Shown piece after piece: positions 7,208 to 14,212 of a stretch of 14,212 bases of DNA. The DNA is taken from positions 1 through 14,212 of the forward strand of contig CAZEIM010000059.1 of NCBI GenBank assembly GCA_964512145.1, given 5' to 3'. Every line of letters starts with the position of its first letter. Position 1 is the first letter of the stretch. This DNA comes from CAYOHR01 sp964512145. GTDB taxonomy: Bacteria > Bacteroidota > Bacteroidia > Flavobacteriales_G > JALEGO01. The notes under the pieces were generated by a model that ran no database searches, had not been told where the DNA came from, and saw nothing but the letters and a program-made list of their open reading frames with translations. Both the position numbers and the translations under genes were made by a program.

Positions 7208-7988
7208 GCCTAAAAAACATCTTGGACAACATTTTTTACGCGATGAAAATATCGCAAAAAAAATAGCTGATTTAATCCCCGAAAATTTATACAATGACAA
7301 ATATTTGTGGATAGAAGTTGGGCCAGGTATGGGGGTACTTACAAAATATATTCTAACAAAAAATATCTCTAAATTTATTGCCGTAGAAATTGATTCAGAA
7401 TCTGTTGAGTACTTAAAAATACACTATCCGAAGCTTAGCGTGTTAGAAAAAGACTTTCTCTCTCTTGATTTTCATGAATTATTAATACAGCATCAAGCAA
7501 CCAAAATATGCATTATAGGAAATTTTCCATACCATATTTCATCCCAAATTTTCATAAAAATATTTGAAAATTTTTCGATGGTTGAATCACTTATTGGCAT
7601 GTTTCAAAAAGAAGTTTGCGAACGAGTATTATCAGGTCCAAATAACAAAAGCTATGGTATATTAAGCGTTTATATTCAAACATTTTTTAATGGAGAATAT
7701 TTGTTTACAGTTCCTCCCCAAGTTTTTAATCCCCCTCCCAACGTAAATTCGGGTGTAATTCAACTTGTAAAAAATTCTAAACATGAATTATTTTGTGATA
7801 ATCAATTATTTGTAAAACTTATTCGTACAACCTTTAACCAGCGTAGAAAAATGCTCAGAAACACCTTAAAAGCATTTATTCAAAAATCAGAAACATGGGA
7901 TTATATAAAAGATTACGTTGAAAAAAGACCCGAAAACCTATCTTCTCAAGATTTTGAAAAAATCACTCAAATAATACAAAAATTTTAG
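7200..7988 (+). CDS. rsmA: 16S rRNA (adenine(1518)-N(6)/adenine(1519)-N(6))-dimethyltransferase RsmA
   Basis: RsmA (KsgA) uses S-adenosylmethionine to dimethylate two adjacent adenines near the 3' end of 16S rRNA, a late step in 30S assembly. The 262-residue protein carries KKHLGQHFLRD (5-14), the SAM-binding loop EVGPGMGVLT (39-48), the acidic VEID (62-65), the NFPY motif (108-111) typical of N6-adenine methyltransferases, VFNPPPNVNSGVI (175-187) and FNQRRKMLRN (212-221). The start is TTG at 7200. A stop in the same frame at 7185-7187 and the absence of any ATG or GTG before the conserved KKHLGQHF leave TTG (or, less likely, ATT at 7203) as the only options. The start overlaps the DUF4286 stop by 8 bp, so initiation probably depends on coupling. 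Loss of RsmA gives kasugamycin resistance in other bacteria. Confidence 0.97.
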   Translation: MIKPKKHLGQHFLRDENIAKKIADLIPENLYNDKYLWIEVGPGMGVLTKYILTKNISKFIAVEIDSESVEYLKIHYPKLSVLEKDFLSLDFHELLIQHQATKICIIGNFPYHISSQIFIKIFENFSMVESLIGMFQKEVCERVLSGPNNKSYGILSVYIQTFFNGEYLFTVPPQVFNPPPNVNSGVIQLVKNSKHELFCDNQLFVKLIRTTFNQRRKMLRNTLKAFIQKSETWDYIKDYVEKRPENLSSQDFEKITQIIQKF

Positions 7989-8047
7989 TATTGTTATCGG
8001 AATATTATTTTCTTTACCATTTATAGAAATATAAAAGATTTTAAAAC

Positions 8048-8055
8048 TATTTTTG
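8048..8055 (+). promoter_or_regulatory. Perfect TAnnTTTG -7 box upstream of mgtE
   Basis: TATTTTTG lies 16 bp before the mgtE ATG and matches the Bacteroidota -7 consensus exactly. A -33 TTG at the expected spacing is not seen. It implies that mgtE can be transcribed separately from the rsmA group with a very short leader. The 83-bp gap shows no fold large enough for an Mg2+-sensing M-box riboswitch. Confidence 0.45.
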
Positions 8056-8071
8056 TAAAATTCCATTCGGT

Positions 8072-9424
8072 ATGTCCTTTCAACTCACCAAAGAATTTAT
8101 TGCTCGTTTAGAACAGGAGGTTACTCATAATAATAGCCGATTTGTTGCAGAAGAAATATGCCCTTTACATCCTGCCGATATAGCTGAAATATTTAATGAA
8201 ATAGATCTTGAACCTGCTCGGTTTATTTTTTTGCAGTTAGAAGAGGAAAAAGCCGCGCAGGTATTAGTAGAATTATCAGAGGAGCAACGAGAAAAATTAT
8301 TAAGTGAATTTTCTTCTAAAGAAATAGCGGAAGAAATTATAGACAACCTTGAATCGGATGATGCAGCATATATCATCTCTGAACTTTCGGAAGAAAAAAA
8401 ATCGGAGGTATTATCATATGTTGAAGATATTCAGCAAGCTAGCGATATTGTTGACATCTTAAAATATGAAGAAAATACAGCCGGAGCATTAATGGGCAAA
8501 GAACTCATTAAAGTGCGTGAGAACTGGACTGTTGTAGAATGTATTCGAGAAATGCGAAAACAAGCCCAAGAAATAGATCGGGTAATGACAATTTATGTAG
8601 TTGATAATAACGATAAATTAGTGGGAACCTTATCTTTGAAGGCACTATTAATGGTTTCGGCTAAATCGTATATTCGAGATATTTTTATGCGCGATGTTAT
8701 CTCTGTTAAAGCCAACAGCTTAAAAGAAGATGTTGTAAACATTATGCAAAAATACGATTTGGTGGTAATACCCGTAGTAGATGAATTGAATCGATTACTT
8801 GGAAGAATTACCATTGATGATGTAGTGGATGTAATGCAAGAAGAAGCTGAAAAAGACTTTCAAATTGCTTCAGGTTACTCCGAAATTGTTGAATCGTCAG
8901 ATTCTGTATTAACCATATCTCGTTCAAGATTGCCGTGGTTATTGATTGGGCTTTTGGGAGGAATTTTTAGTTCAAGAGTTATCGGAATGTACGAAAGCGA
9001 AATTAAAATTTACCCCGAAATGGCTTTTTTTATACCACTTATTGCTGCCATGGGAGGAAATGCGGGTGTACAATCGGCCGCTATTGTAGTAAGAGCCTTA
9101 GCCTACAAAAATAAAATGGATTATGGGATTCGTGAACAGTTATTTAAAGAGTTAAGAGTTTCTTTATTAAATGGACTAGCTTGTGGTGTAATAATATTTT
9201 TGTATTGTGTAATATCTTCTCAACCTTTTTATTTAGGGCTAAGTGTAGGTACTGCATTATTTTGTGTAATTATTTTTGCCACACTGTTTGGCACATACAC
9301 CCCACAAATTTTGCATTATTATAAAATAGACCCAGCTTTAGCAACCGGTCCTTTTATTACTACATCAAACGATATTTTAGGGTTATTTATATATTTTTTA
9401 ATTGGACACCTTATGTACATATAA
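8072..9424 (+). CDS. mgtE: Magnesium transporter MgtE
   Basis: MgtE is a homodimeric inner-membrane Mg2+ channel gated by its cytosolic domains. At 450 residues it is full length. The N-terminal helical superfamily domain (about 1-125) includes LHPADIAEIF (32-41). Two CBS domains follow (about 135-255; TAGALM at 136-141, VGTLSLKALL, LGRITIDDVVDVM), then a plug helix (QEEAEKDF) and about five membrane helices (roughly 288-306, 315-340, 364-382, 388-410, 427-449). Pore-region signatures are MGGNAGVQSAA (327-337), DPALATGPF (420-428) and TTSNDILGL (430-438), where D434 fits the conserved pore aspartate. In characterised homologues Mg2+ binding between the N and CBS domains closes the pore at high internal Mg2+. 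It lies 83 bp after rsmA with its own -7 box. Confidence 0.97.
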   Translation: MSFQLTKEFIARLEQEVTHNNSRFVAEEICPLHPADIAEIFNEIDLEPARFIFLQLEEEKAAQVLVELSEEQREKLLSEFSSKEIAEEIIDNLESDDAAYIISELSEEKKSEVLSYVEDIQQASDIVDILKYEENTAGALMGKELIKVRENWTVVECIREMRKQAQEIDRVMTIYVVDNNDKLVGTLSLKALLMVSAKSYIRDIFMRDVISVKANSLKEDVVNIMQKYDLVVIPVVDELNRLLGRITIDDVVDVMQEEAEKDFQIASGYSEIVESSDSVLTISRSRLPWLLIGLLGGIFSSRVIGMYESEIKIYPEMAFFIPLIAAMGGNAGVQSAAIVVRALAYKNKMDYGIREQLFKELRVSLLNGLACGVIIFLYCVISSQPFYLGLSVGTALFCVIIFATLFGTYTPQILHYYKIDPALATGPFITTSNDILGLFIYFLIGHLMYI

Positions 9425-9432
9425 GGCATTTT

Positions 9433-9458
9433 AAAGTTATTATTTTATAAATAACTTT
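9433..9458. terminator. Stem-loop between converging mgtE and T9SS-cargo genes
   Basis: AAAGTTATT (9433-9441) and AATAACTTT (9450-9458) form a perfect 9-bp stem with an 8-base loop, 8 bp after the mgtE stop, and the structure includes the stop codon of the opposite gene. Its place between converging genes suits a bidirectional terminator. Only one G:C pair is present and the T-run on either strand is short, so it would be weak. Confidence 0.4.
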
Positions 9459-11014
9459 TCAGAAAATTGCTCAAATTCATTAAAAGCATGTACCACATAA
9501 AAACCGGTTGATAAACGATCCCCAGGTAACTTTATTACATTATTCCCTTTTTGTAAATCGTGCGGAGAATATTCTACAACATTTCGTCCGCTTAAATCCA
9601 TTACCCCGATAGTATACATGCTAGCTCTAGGTAATTCCATATGTATCAGTATGTTTCTATTATTGGCTGAGTAAGCTGTAAAAGCCGTTTCCTCAACACC
9701 TTCAAAACAATTTTCTACAAATATTACATCCGAGTATGAAAACTTACCATCAAAATCAGTTTGTTTTAGTTTATAGTAAGCAGGAGTGTTGTTTAAATAA
9801 ATGTATTCATAACTTAATGTCTCGGTAGAATTTCCTTTTTTAGCATCTGATGGGATTGTGGCAATTTCAAAATAATTTTCTCCATCTAAACTTTTTTCAA
9901 TAGTAAAATAATCGTTATTGATTTCTGTAGCTGTAGCCCAAGAAAGCACAGTGTGCGTATACTCACATTTTCCTTTAAAAGCAATTAGCTCAATAGGCAA
10001 TACATTGCTACTACTAAATACGGCAAATTTTGAAAAAGAGGTGTACGCATTTCCTCGAGCATAGCCATGCACTACTAATCTTCCGGAACCTCCTATAGCA
10101 GGTATATCTGGAGCAAAAGCTAAATCAGAAAAATTAATACTCGCATCAGGCCTTTTCATAACTGTAAATTTATTATCCGTTAATCCGGTTAAATTTGATA
10201 AATATAAGTCAATACCATATGTAGTACCTCCTGTAGGCTGTGCATTAGGTGTTAATGTCCATTCGGCAAATGTACCAGCAAATCCGCTTGGTTCAACCGA
10301 AGATATCATGGGGTCTACATTATTCCATTTTTTATTAACATTTTGTAACGCTACATCCGTATAGTTTCCACTTTTTGCAACCCTGTCTACAGAGGCATCA
10401 ATGTAAGTAACTCCGGTCATGGCATTTGCTTTAACATCAGCACGGTAATAATTGGTTGAGACAGTTCCTCTTCCAATGGGAAACACATAATTATCACTTG
10501 TTAAATTTGCAATATTTCTACGCAAATTCCCATTAATAAAACTGCTACTACTATAATCTAATAAATCTGAAGCTAGATTACTGGACATAATTACCTTGTA
10601 AGATCCAGTAGTTATAACACCTGAACTCAAATCTAAAGATTTATTGATGGTTAAATCAGCATTACTTAACGTTACAATATTACCAGCCGTTTTTTCCAAT
10701 AAAAAATTTTCGAACGTATTAGCTCCGGAAATGCTGGGGTTACTATTGCCTTTAAATTCAACCCAACCATCCGAGTCAATATTATTAAATGTATTTCCTC
10801 CGGAGGTATTTAAAAAATCACCTTCAACAATTAATCGACCATCCAAATCAATAAAACTGTTGGCGGCAGTTGCACGGTAATCTCCTTCAGCATCACCATC
10901 AATATAAACATATGCCCCACTAGAGATAATAATACGTCCTCCACTATTTACTATCCCTTGCGAAAATATTAGCAAAGGAAAAAAAGCTAAAAAAGAGTAT
11001 ACTAATTTTTTCAT
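9440..11014 (-). CDS. Secreted protein with type IX secretion (T9SS type A) sorting domain
   Basis: The 524-residue protein opens with a signal peptide (MKKLVYSFLAFFPLLIFS, cleavage near residue 18). Residues about 19-330 are rich in Ser, Asn, Gly and Thr and contain beta-strand units such as GGRIIISSGAYVYIDGDAEG and FIDLDGRLIVEGDFLN, suggesting a beta-helix or stacked-strand surface domain; no catalytic motif is seen. From 339 a fibronectin-like segment common in Bacteroidota cargo follows (LPIELIAFKG, LSWATATEINNDYFTIEKS, YYKLKQTDFDGKFSYS). The end (about 466-524) is the type A sorting domain: YTIGVMDLSGRNV, NVIKLPGDRLSTGFYVV and EKLFIK. In this pathway the sorting domain directs export across the outer membrane and is usually removed, with attachment to the cell surface or release. 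No T9SS machinery gene lies in the window. It is probably adhesive or structural, but the ligand is unknown. Confidence 0.93.
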   Translation of the reverse strand: MKKLVYSFLAFFPLLIFSQGIVNSGGRIIISSGAYVYIDGDAEGDYRATAANSFIDLDGRLIVEGDFLNTSGGNTFNNIDSDGWVEFKGNSNPSISGANTFENFLLEKTAGNIVTLSNADLTINKSLDLSSGVITTGSYKVIMSSNLASDLLDYSSSSFINGNLRRNIANLTSDNYVFPIGRGTVSTNYYRADVKANAMTGVTYIDASVDRVAKSGNYTDVALQNVNKKWNNVDPMISSVEPSGFAGTFAEWTLTPNAQPTGGTTYGIDLYLSNLTGLTDNKFTVMKRPDASINFSDLAFAPDIPAIGGSGRLVVHGYARGNAYTSFSKFAVFSSSNVLPIELIAFKGKCEYTHTVLSWATATEINNDYFTIEKSLDGENYFEIATIPSDAKKGNSTETLSYEYIYLNNTPAYYKLKQTDFDGKFSYSDVIFVENCFEGVEETAFTAYSANNRNILIHMELPRASMYTIGVMDLSGRNVVEYSPHDLQKGNNVIKLPGDRLSTGFYVVHAFNEFEQFSEKLFIK

Positions 11015-11057
11015 ACACTAAATATTTAATTACTTTGTAGTCTGAAAACAAACAAAC

Positions 11058-11065
11058 CAAAAATA
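11058..11065 (-). promoter_or_regulatory. Perfect TAnnTTTG -7 box for the T9SS-cargo gene
   Basis: Read on the minus strand this is TATTTTTG, an exact match to the Bacteroidota -7 consensus, 43 bp before the ATG at 11014. A minus-strand TTG (11084-11082) lies 16 bp further upstream, slightly closer than the usual spacing near 19. This TTG lies partly inside the 18-bp inverted repeat at 11083-11100. Confidence 0.5.
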
Positions 11066-11082
11066 GAATTTTTTTCATCTAC

Positions 11083-11100
11083 AATTGATTTTAATCAATT
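11083..11100. repeat. Perfect 18-bp inverted repeat in the pabB / T9SS-cargo divergent region
   Basis: AATTGATT-TT-AATCAATT is a perfect 8-bp inverted repeat around a two-base centre. It ends one base before the TTG codon at 11102 and overlaps the likely -33 region of the divergent T9SS-cargo gene. As DNA it could be an operator for a dimeric repressor. As RNA a 2-base loop is tight, so a hairpin would open to a longer loop. If pabB starts upstream of 11083 it is simply coding sequence. Confidence 0.45.
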
Positions 11101-11101
11101 A

Positions 11102-12319
11102 TTGCTTTGGGCAAATCAATTCAAAAATTTGGTTTATCTAAATTCAAATAACTATCCAATTCAACGCACATTCTTTAATAAAGGTTACAAAAAATTACTG
11201 GCTATTGGCGAAAAAAAAGGGTTTAACGACATTTTAACGTTTTCGAAACATATTCAAAATAACAACCCATGGTATTTTGGATATCTGAACTATGATTTAA
11301 AAAACATATTTGAATATTTACCAAGTCCAAAAGAACATTCAATTAATTTTCCTCTATTTTATTTTTTTGAACCTGAAATCGTATTTATAGAAAAAGAAGA
11401 TGGAATATATGTTCAAACTGATTTAGCATTAGAACATATCAAAAATGAAATTCTTAATACATCCATAAGTACTATTAAAAACAGTCCAATTACTAGTAAC
11501 ACAAGTATACCTAAAAATGAATATATCAAGAATATTCTTAAAATTAAAGAGCATATTCAATTAGGTGATGTATATGAATTAAATTTTTGCCAAACTTTTT
11601 TTGCTGAAAATACTCAATTAAACCCTATATACACGTACTTAACATTAAACAACATCTCTCCTACCCCATTTTCTGCATTAGTTAAACATCATCATCAATA
11701 TATATTGTGCGCAAGTCCTGAACGTTTTTTAAAAAAAGAAGGAAATACTCTGTTTGCACAACCCATAAAAGGAACTTCAGCTAGAAGTACCGATGTATTT
11801 AAAGACGATTTACTAAAAAAATCTTTATTCAACAGTACTAAAGAACGTTCAGAGAATGTAATGATTGTAGATTTAATGCGAAACGATTTATCAAAAATTG
11901 CTCAAAAAAACACAGTTCAAGTAAACGAATTATTTGGGATTTACTCTTTTCCTCAAGTTCATCAAATGATTTCTACCATTTCTTGTAAAATAAAGGATAA
12001 TACTTCATTTTATGAAATAATTCAAGCAACATTTCCTATGGGTTCAATGACTGGAGCTCCAAAAATTAAAGCTATGGAATTAATAAATCAATATGAACCC
12101 ATCAGCAGAAACATATTTTCTGGTAGCATTGGATATATAGATCCTGAAGGAGATTTTGATTTAAACGTTATTATTCGAAGTATTTTATATAATAGAGACA
12201 AAAACTACTTATCCTATTCTGTTGGAAGTGCCATAACTATTGAAAGCGACCCTGAATTAGAATACCAAGAGTGTTTATTAAAAGCAAAAGCAATAAATCA
12301 AATACTGGGAGGGATTTAA
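11102..12319 (+). CDS. pabB: Aminodeoxychorismate synthase component I (PabB)
   Basis: PabB converts chorismate and ammonia to 4-amino-4-deoxychorismate, the precursor of the p-aminobenzoate part of folate. Counting from TTG 11102 it has 405 residues. The chorismate-binding domain shows YELNFCQTFF (158-167), CASPERFL (203-210), PIKGTSARS (221-229) with K223 as the nucleophilic lysine that separates PabB from the PIAGT of anthranilate synthase, ERSENVMIVDLMRNDLS (248-264), FPMGSMTGAPKIKAME (311-326) and GSAITIESDPELEYQE (375-390). The start is unsettled. No ATG exists in any plus frame between 11015 and 11102. The frame is open back to a stop at 11027, and the codons just upstream read DFNQLLLWANQF, which resembles the N-terminus of homologues as I recall them. 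ATT 11084, ATA 11063 or CTG 11042 are therefore possible starts. The glutaminase partner PabA is not in the window. The stop overlaps the stop of the converging receptor gene. Confidence 0.95.
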   Translation: MLWANQFKNLVYLNSNNYPIQRTFFNKGYKKLLAIGEKKGFNDILTFSKHIQNNNPWYFGYLNYDLKNIFEYLPSPKEHSINFPLFYFFEPEIVFIEKEDGIYVQTDLALEHIKNEILNTSISTIKNSPITSNTSIPKNEYIKNILKIKEHIQLGDVYELNFCQTFFAENTQLNPIYTYLTLNNISPTPFSALVKHHHQYILCASPERFLKKEGNTLFAQPIKGTSARSTDVFKDDLLKKSLFNSTKERSENVMIVDLMRNDLSKIAQKNTVQVNELFGIYSFPQVHQMISTISCKIKDNTSFYEIIQATFPMGSMTGAPKIKAMELINQYEPISRNIFSGSIGYIDPEGDFDLNVIIRSILYNRDKNYLSYSVGSAITIESDPELEYQECLLKAKAINQILGGI

Positions 12320-14212
12320 TCATTTTCATTTCCAGATTCTCTGCTTTTGCGAATATCCTGATTTTGAGGTTTAAATTTAGGTGCTTGTCCAAAATTATAT
12401 TGAAACACCAATTTAAAATAGCGTATTTCCCTTCTGCGAGCTAATTCTTGAATGAAATACTCGGTATTATAATACCACCGATTAATATTGCTATTAAACA
12501 CATCATTTACCATAAAGACAAAAGAGCTTTTATTGTCAGGCAACGAATACTTAACACTAGCATCTAAGTAAGCCAACATTAAACGCTCACCTTGCAATAA
12601 TACTTGCGGAGACCTATAATTTCCTGTAAACTGTAGAGTAATCATTTGATTTATTTTGTATGTAGCATTTAATCGTGCGGTAAGTTGCCATCCATTTCTA
12701 GCTAAATTTACTTGAGAACTGCTGAGTTTATTATAATATATATTCGTATTTGTTATAAATTCCAGATTTTTGGATGGGTTCCATTTAATCGTTTCATCTA
12801 AACCATATTGATATGAATATGAGCCATTTATAAAAGAATTTAGCATAATAGTTGTGTCTTGATCCCAAGGGCTTAAAAACAAGGAAATCGGATTGGTAAT
12901 GTACTTTCCGTATATAGAAGATAATAAAGTAACTTTAGAACTTGATACATAGTGATTTAGTTCTGCCATATTTATAAATTCAGGTCGAATAGCAGGGTTT
13001 CCAATTCGAATGTTTTGTCGGTCAGAAAATAATATAATGGGTGTAATTTGAAAAAAATCAGGCCTTTCAATTTTTCTTGAAAAATTGATTTGAATATCTG
13101 ACTTACCTACTTTTCTTGAAAGAAATAATGCGGGGAAAAGTGCATTATATATATCGTTTATACTAGATGGATAGTTATATTCAATAGTCACATCGCCAAT
13201 ATTTGATAGGCCTATAAAATTTGACTGCTCATACCGTAAACCGATTTGATAAGACCATATTGGATTTTTTCGATTATATGTAATATATCCCGCATAAACT
13301 CTATCATTAAAATTATAATCGATGGTAAAAAAATCATCTGATAAATAAGTATTTGTTGTATAATCATATATTTCACTATTATACACTTGATTTTTTTTCT
13401 CTTGAAAAAGCCTTACACCATATTCAAACATAGTACTGTCGTTAATATTTTTTTTAGCATCAATAGTCCCCACTACTCTATTATAATAATTAAATCCAAA
13501 ATTATTTTGGATGTAGGGATTTTCTGGGAATAAATTCCCTAACGCATCATAGTCAAACGAAGTGAAATTATTTTCTGGAATACCTTGCCCATAATTATAG
13601 GTGAGGTCAATTATTAACTCGTTTTTACCTTTACTATACCTCCAATTTGGCTGAATTAATATATTATCGGAGTAATTATTACTTTTAACAATTCTGTTTC
13701 CAAATACAGAGATTTCTTCATTGGGAGAAAGAAATTCATATTCTTGTGTTTCAAAAACATCAAATAAACGGGATGAATATGCTGTGCTGATATTAAATTT
13801 TGAATATTTTGAAAACGTATAATCAAGTCCTATTCTAGCGTTATGAAAAGCTACTTTAAAACTATTTTCAGCAAATTGATTATAATATCCGGCTACAGTA
13901 TTATTTTCTAATGATGTTCTGTAAGTATATGTTTTAACGGGATTTCTATAATGATTGTAAGAATATGAAGTAAAAAAATTCCATTTATTTATTTTATAAT
14001 TTAAATTAAAAGAAGTATTGTACCTTTGCCCGGTGCCAATTCCGGCAGAAAAGCTTCCATTATATCCATCTCTTCTATTCTTTTTTAAAATAATATTTAC
14101 TATTCCTCCTTGTGAAGAAGCTTCATATCTAGCGGATGGGTTGGTGATTAACTCTACTTTTTCAATTTGGTCGGCCGGAATTTGATTAAGTTCTAAAGGA
14201 GTGGGCTGTCCA
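12316..14212 (-). CDS. TonB-dependent outer membrane receptor, C-terminal part (start lies right of the window)
   Basis: The minus frame is open from the stop at 12316 to the right edge, giving about 631 residues. A GTG at 13473 is internal: the codons above it read FNYYNRVVGTIDAKK without a break, so the gene is truncated by the window. The visible N-terminal end is the last part of the plug domain (LELNQIPADQIEKVELITNP, SARYEASSQGGIVNIILKKN), the hallmark of TonB-dependent receptors. The rest is a beta-barrel with alternating aromatic strands, e.g. NYKINKWNFFTSYSYNHY, FGFNYYNRVVG, SYQIGLRYEQSNF and INFSRKIERPDFFQITP. It closes with YFKLVFQYNFGQ and a charged tail. The pattern fits the Bacteroidota OMP_b-brl_3-like receptors, which usually start with a carboxypeptidase-regulatory-like domain (not visible here). 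The substrate cannot be told. Its stop shares the bases TTAA with the pabB stop. Confidence 0.93.
   Translation of the reverse strand, partial: GQPTPLELNQIPADQIEKVELITNPSARYEASSQGGIVNIILKKNRRDGYNGSFSAGIGTGQRYNTSFNLNYKINKWNFFTSYSYNHYRNPVKTYTYRTSLENNTVAGYYNQFAENSFKVAFHNARIGLDYTFSKYSKFNISTAYSSRLFDVFETQEYEFLSPNEEISVFGNRIVKSNNYSDNILIQPNWRYSKGKNELIIDLTYNYGQGIPENNFTSFDYDALGNLFPENPYIQNNFGFNYYNRVVGTIDAKKNINDSTMFEYGVRLFQEKKNQVYNSEIYDYTTNTYLSDDFFTIDYNFNDRVYAGYITYNRKNPIWSYQIGLRYEQSNFIGLSNIGDVTIEYNYPSSINDIYNALFPALFLSRKVGKSDIQINFSRKIERPDFFQITPIILFSDRQNIRIGNPAIRPEFINMAELNHYVSSSKVTLLSSIYGKYITNPISLFLSPWDQDTTIMLNSFINGSYSYQYGLDETIKWNPSKNLEFITNTNIYYNKLSSSQVNLARNGWQLTARLNATYKINQMITLQFTGNYRSPQVLLQGERLMLAYLDASVKYSLPDNKSSFVFMVNDVFNSNINRWYYNTEYFIQELARRREIRYFKLVFQYNFGQAPKFKPQNQDIRKSRESGNEND

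Noticed and set aside
7989..8071. Mg2+-sensing riboswitch (M-box) before mgtE
   Set aside because: The 83-bp gap is AT-rich, shows no paired helices of the needed size, and most of it lies upstream of the -7 box.
13471..13473. GTG 13473 as the start of the minus-strand receptor gene
   Set aside because: The frame continues without a stop to the window edge and encodes more barrel and plug sequence, including a clear TonB-receptor plug motif.

Overview
The window is a stretch of AT-rich chromosome from a member of the Bacteroidota, most probably in or near the Flavobacteriales. The phylum rests on several independent marks: a type IX secretion C-terminal domain, an OMP_b-brl_3-type TonB-dependent receptor, an RHS protein ending in the Bacteroidota-style 'VELEGLE' core, a DUF4286 gene directly before rsmA, and TAnnTTTG -7 promoter boxes. 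The order is an inference from gene content. I see no RNA genes, insertion sequences, CRISPR arrays or phage genes.

Layout. (1) 1-2486, plus strand: the 3' part of a large RHS/YD-repeat protein; the reading frame is open to the left edge, so its start lies outside. It ends in an unrecognised tail of about 276 residues, and no immunity gene follows. (2) 2599-4965, minus strand: a two-gene operon of lpxB (lipid A disaccharide synthase) and, 3 bp later, a secreted SpoIID/LytB-domain protein. (3) 5082-9424, plus strand: a secreted TPR protein, a DUF4286 protein, rsmA (16S rRNA dimethyltransferase) and mgtE (Mg2+ channel/transporter). The first three are tightly packed; mgtE has an 83-bp gap and its own -7 box. 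(4) 9440-11014, minus strand: a secreted type IX cargo protein. (5) 11102-12319, plus strand: pabB, with no ATG start available. (6) 12316-14212, minus strand: the C-terminal ~631 residues of a TonB-dependent outer membrane receptor running off the right edge.

Most of the window is housekeeping and envelope biology: lipid A synthesis, predicted peptidoglycan processing, ribosome maturation, Mg2+ uptake, folate precursor synthesis and outer membrane transport. The accessory part is the RHS protein. The most interesting points are the unassigned RHS tail without an immunity partner, the SpoIID-type protein coupled to lpxB in an organism not expected to sporulate, and the compact pabB / T9SS-cargo divergent region, where a perfect 18-bp inverted repeat sits against an ATG-less pabB start. 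I did not find a clear new multi-gene system.
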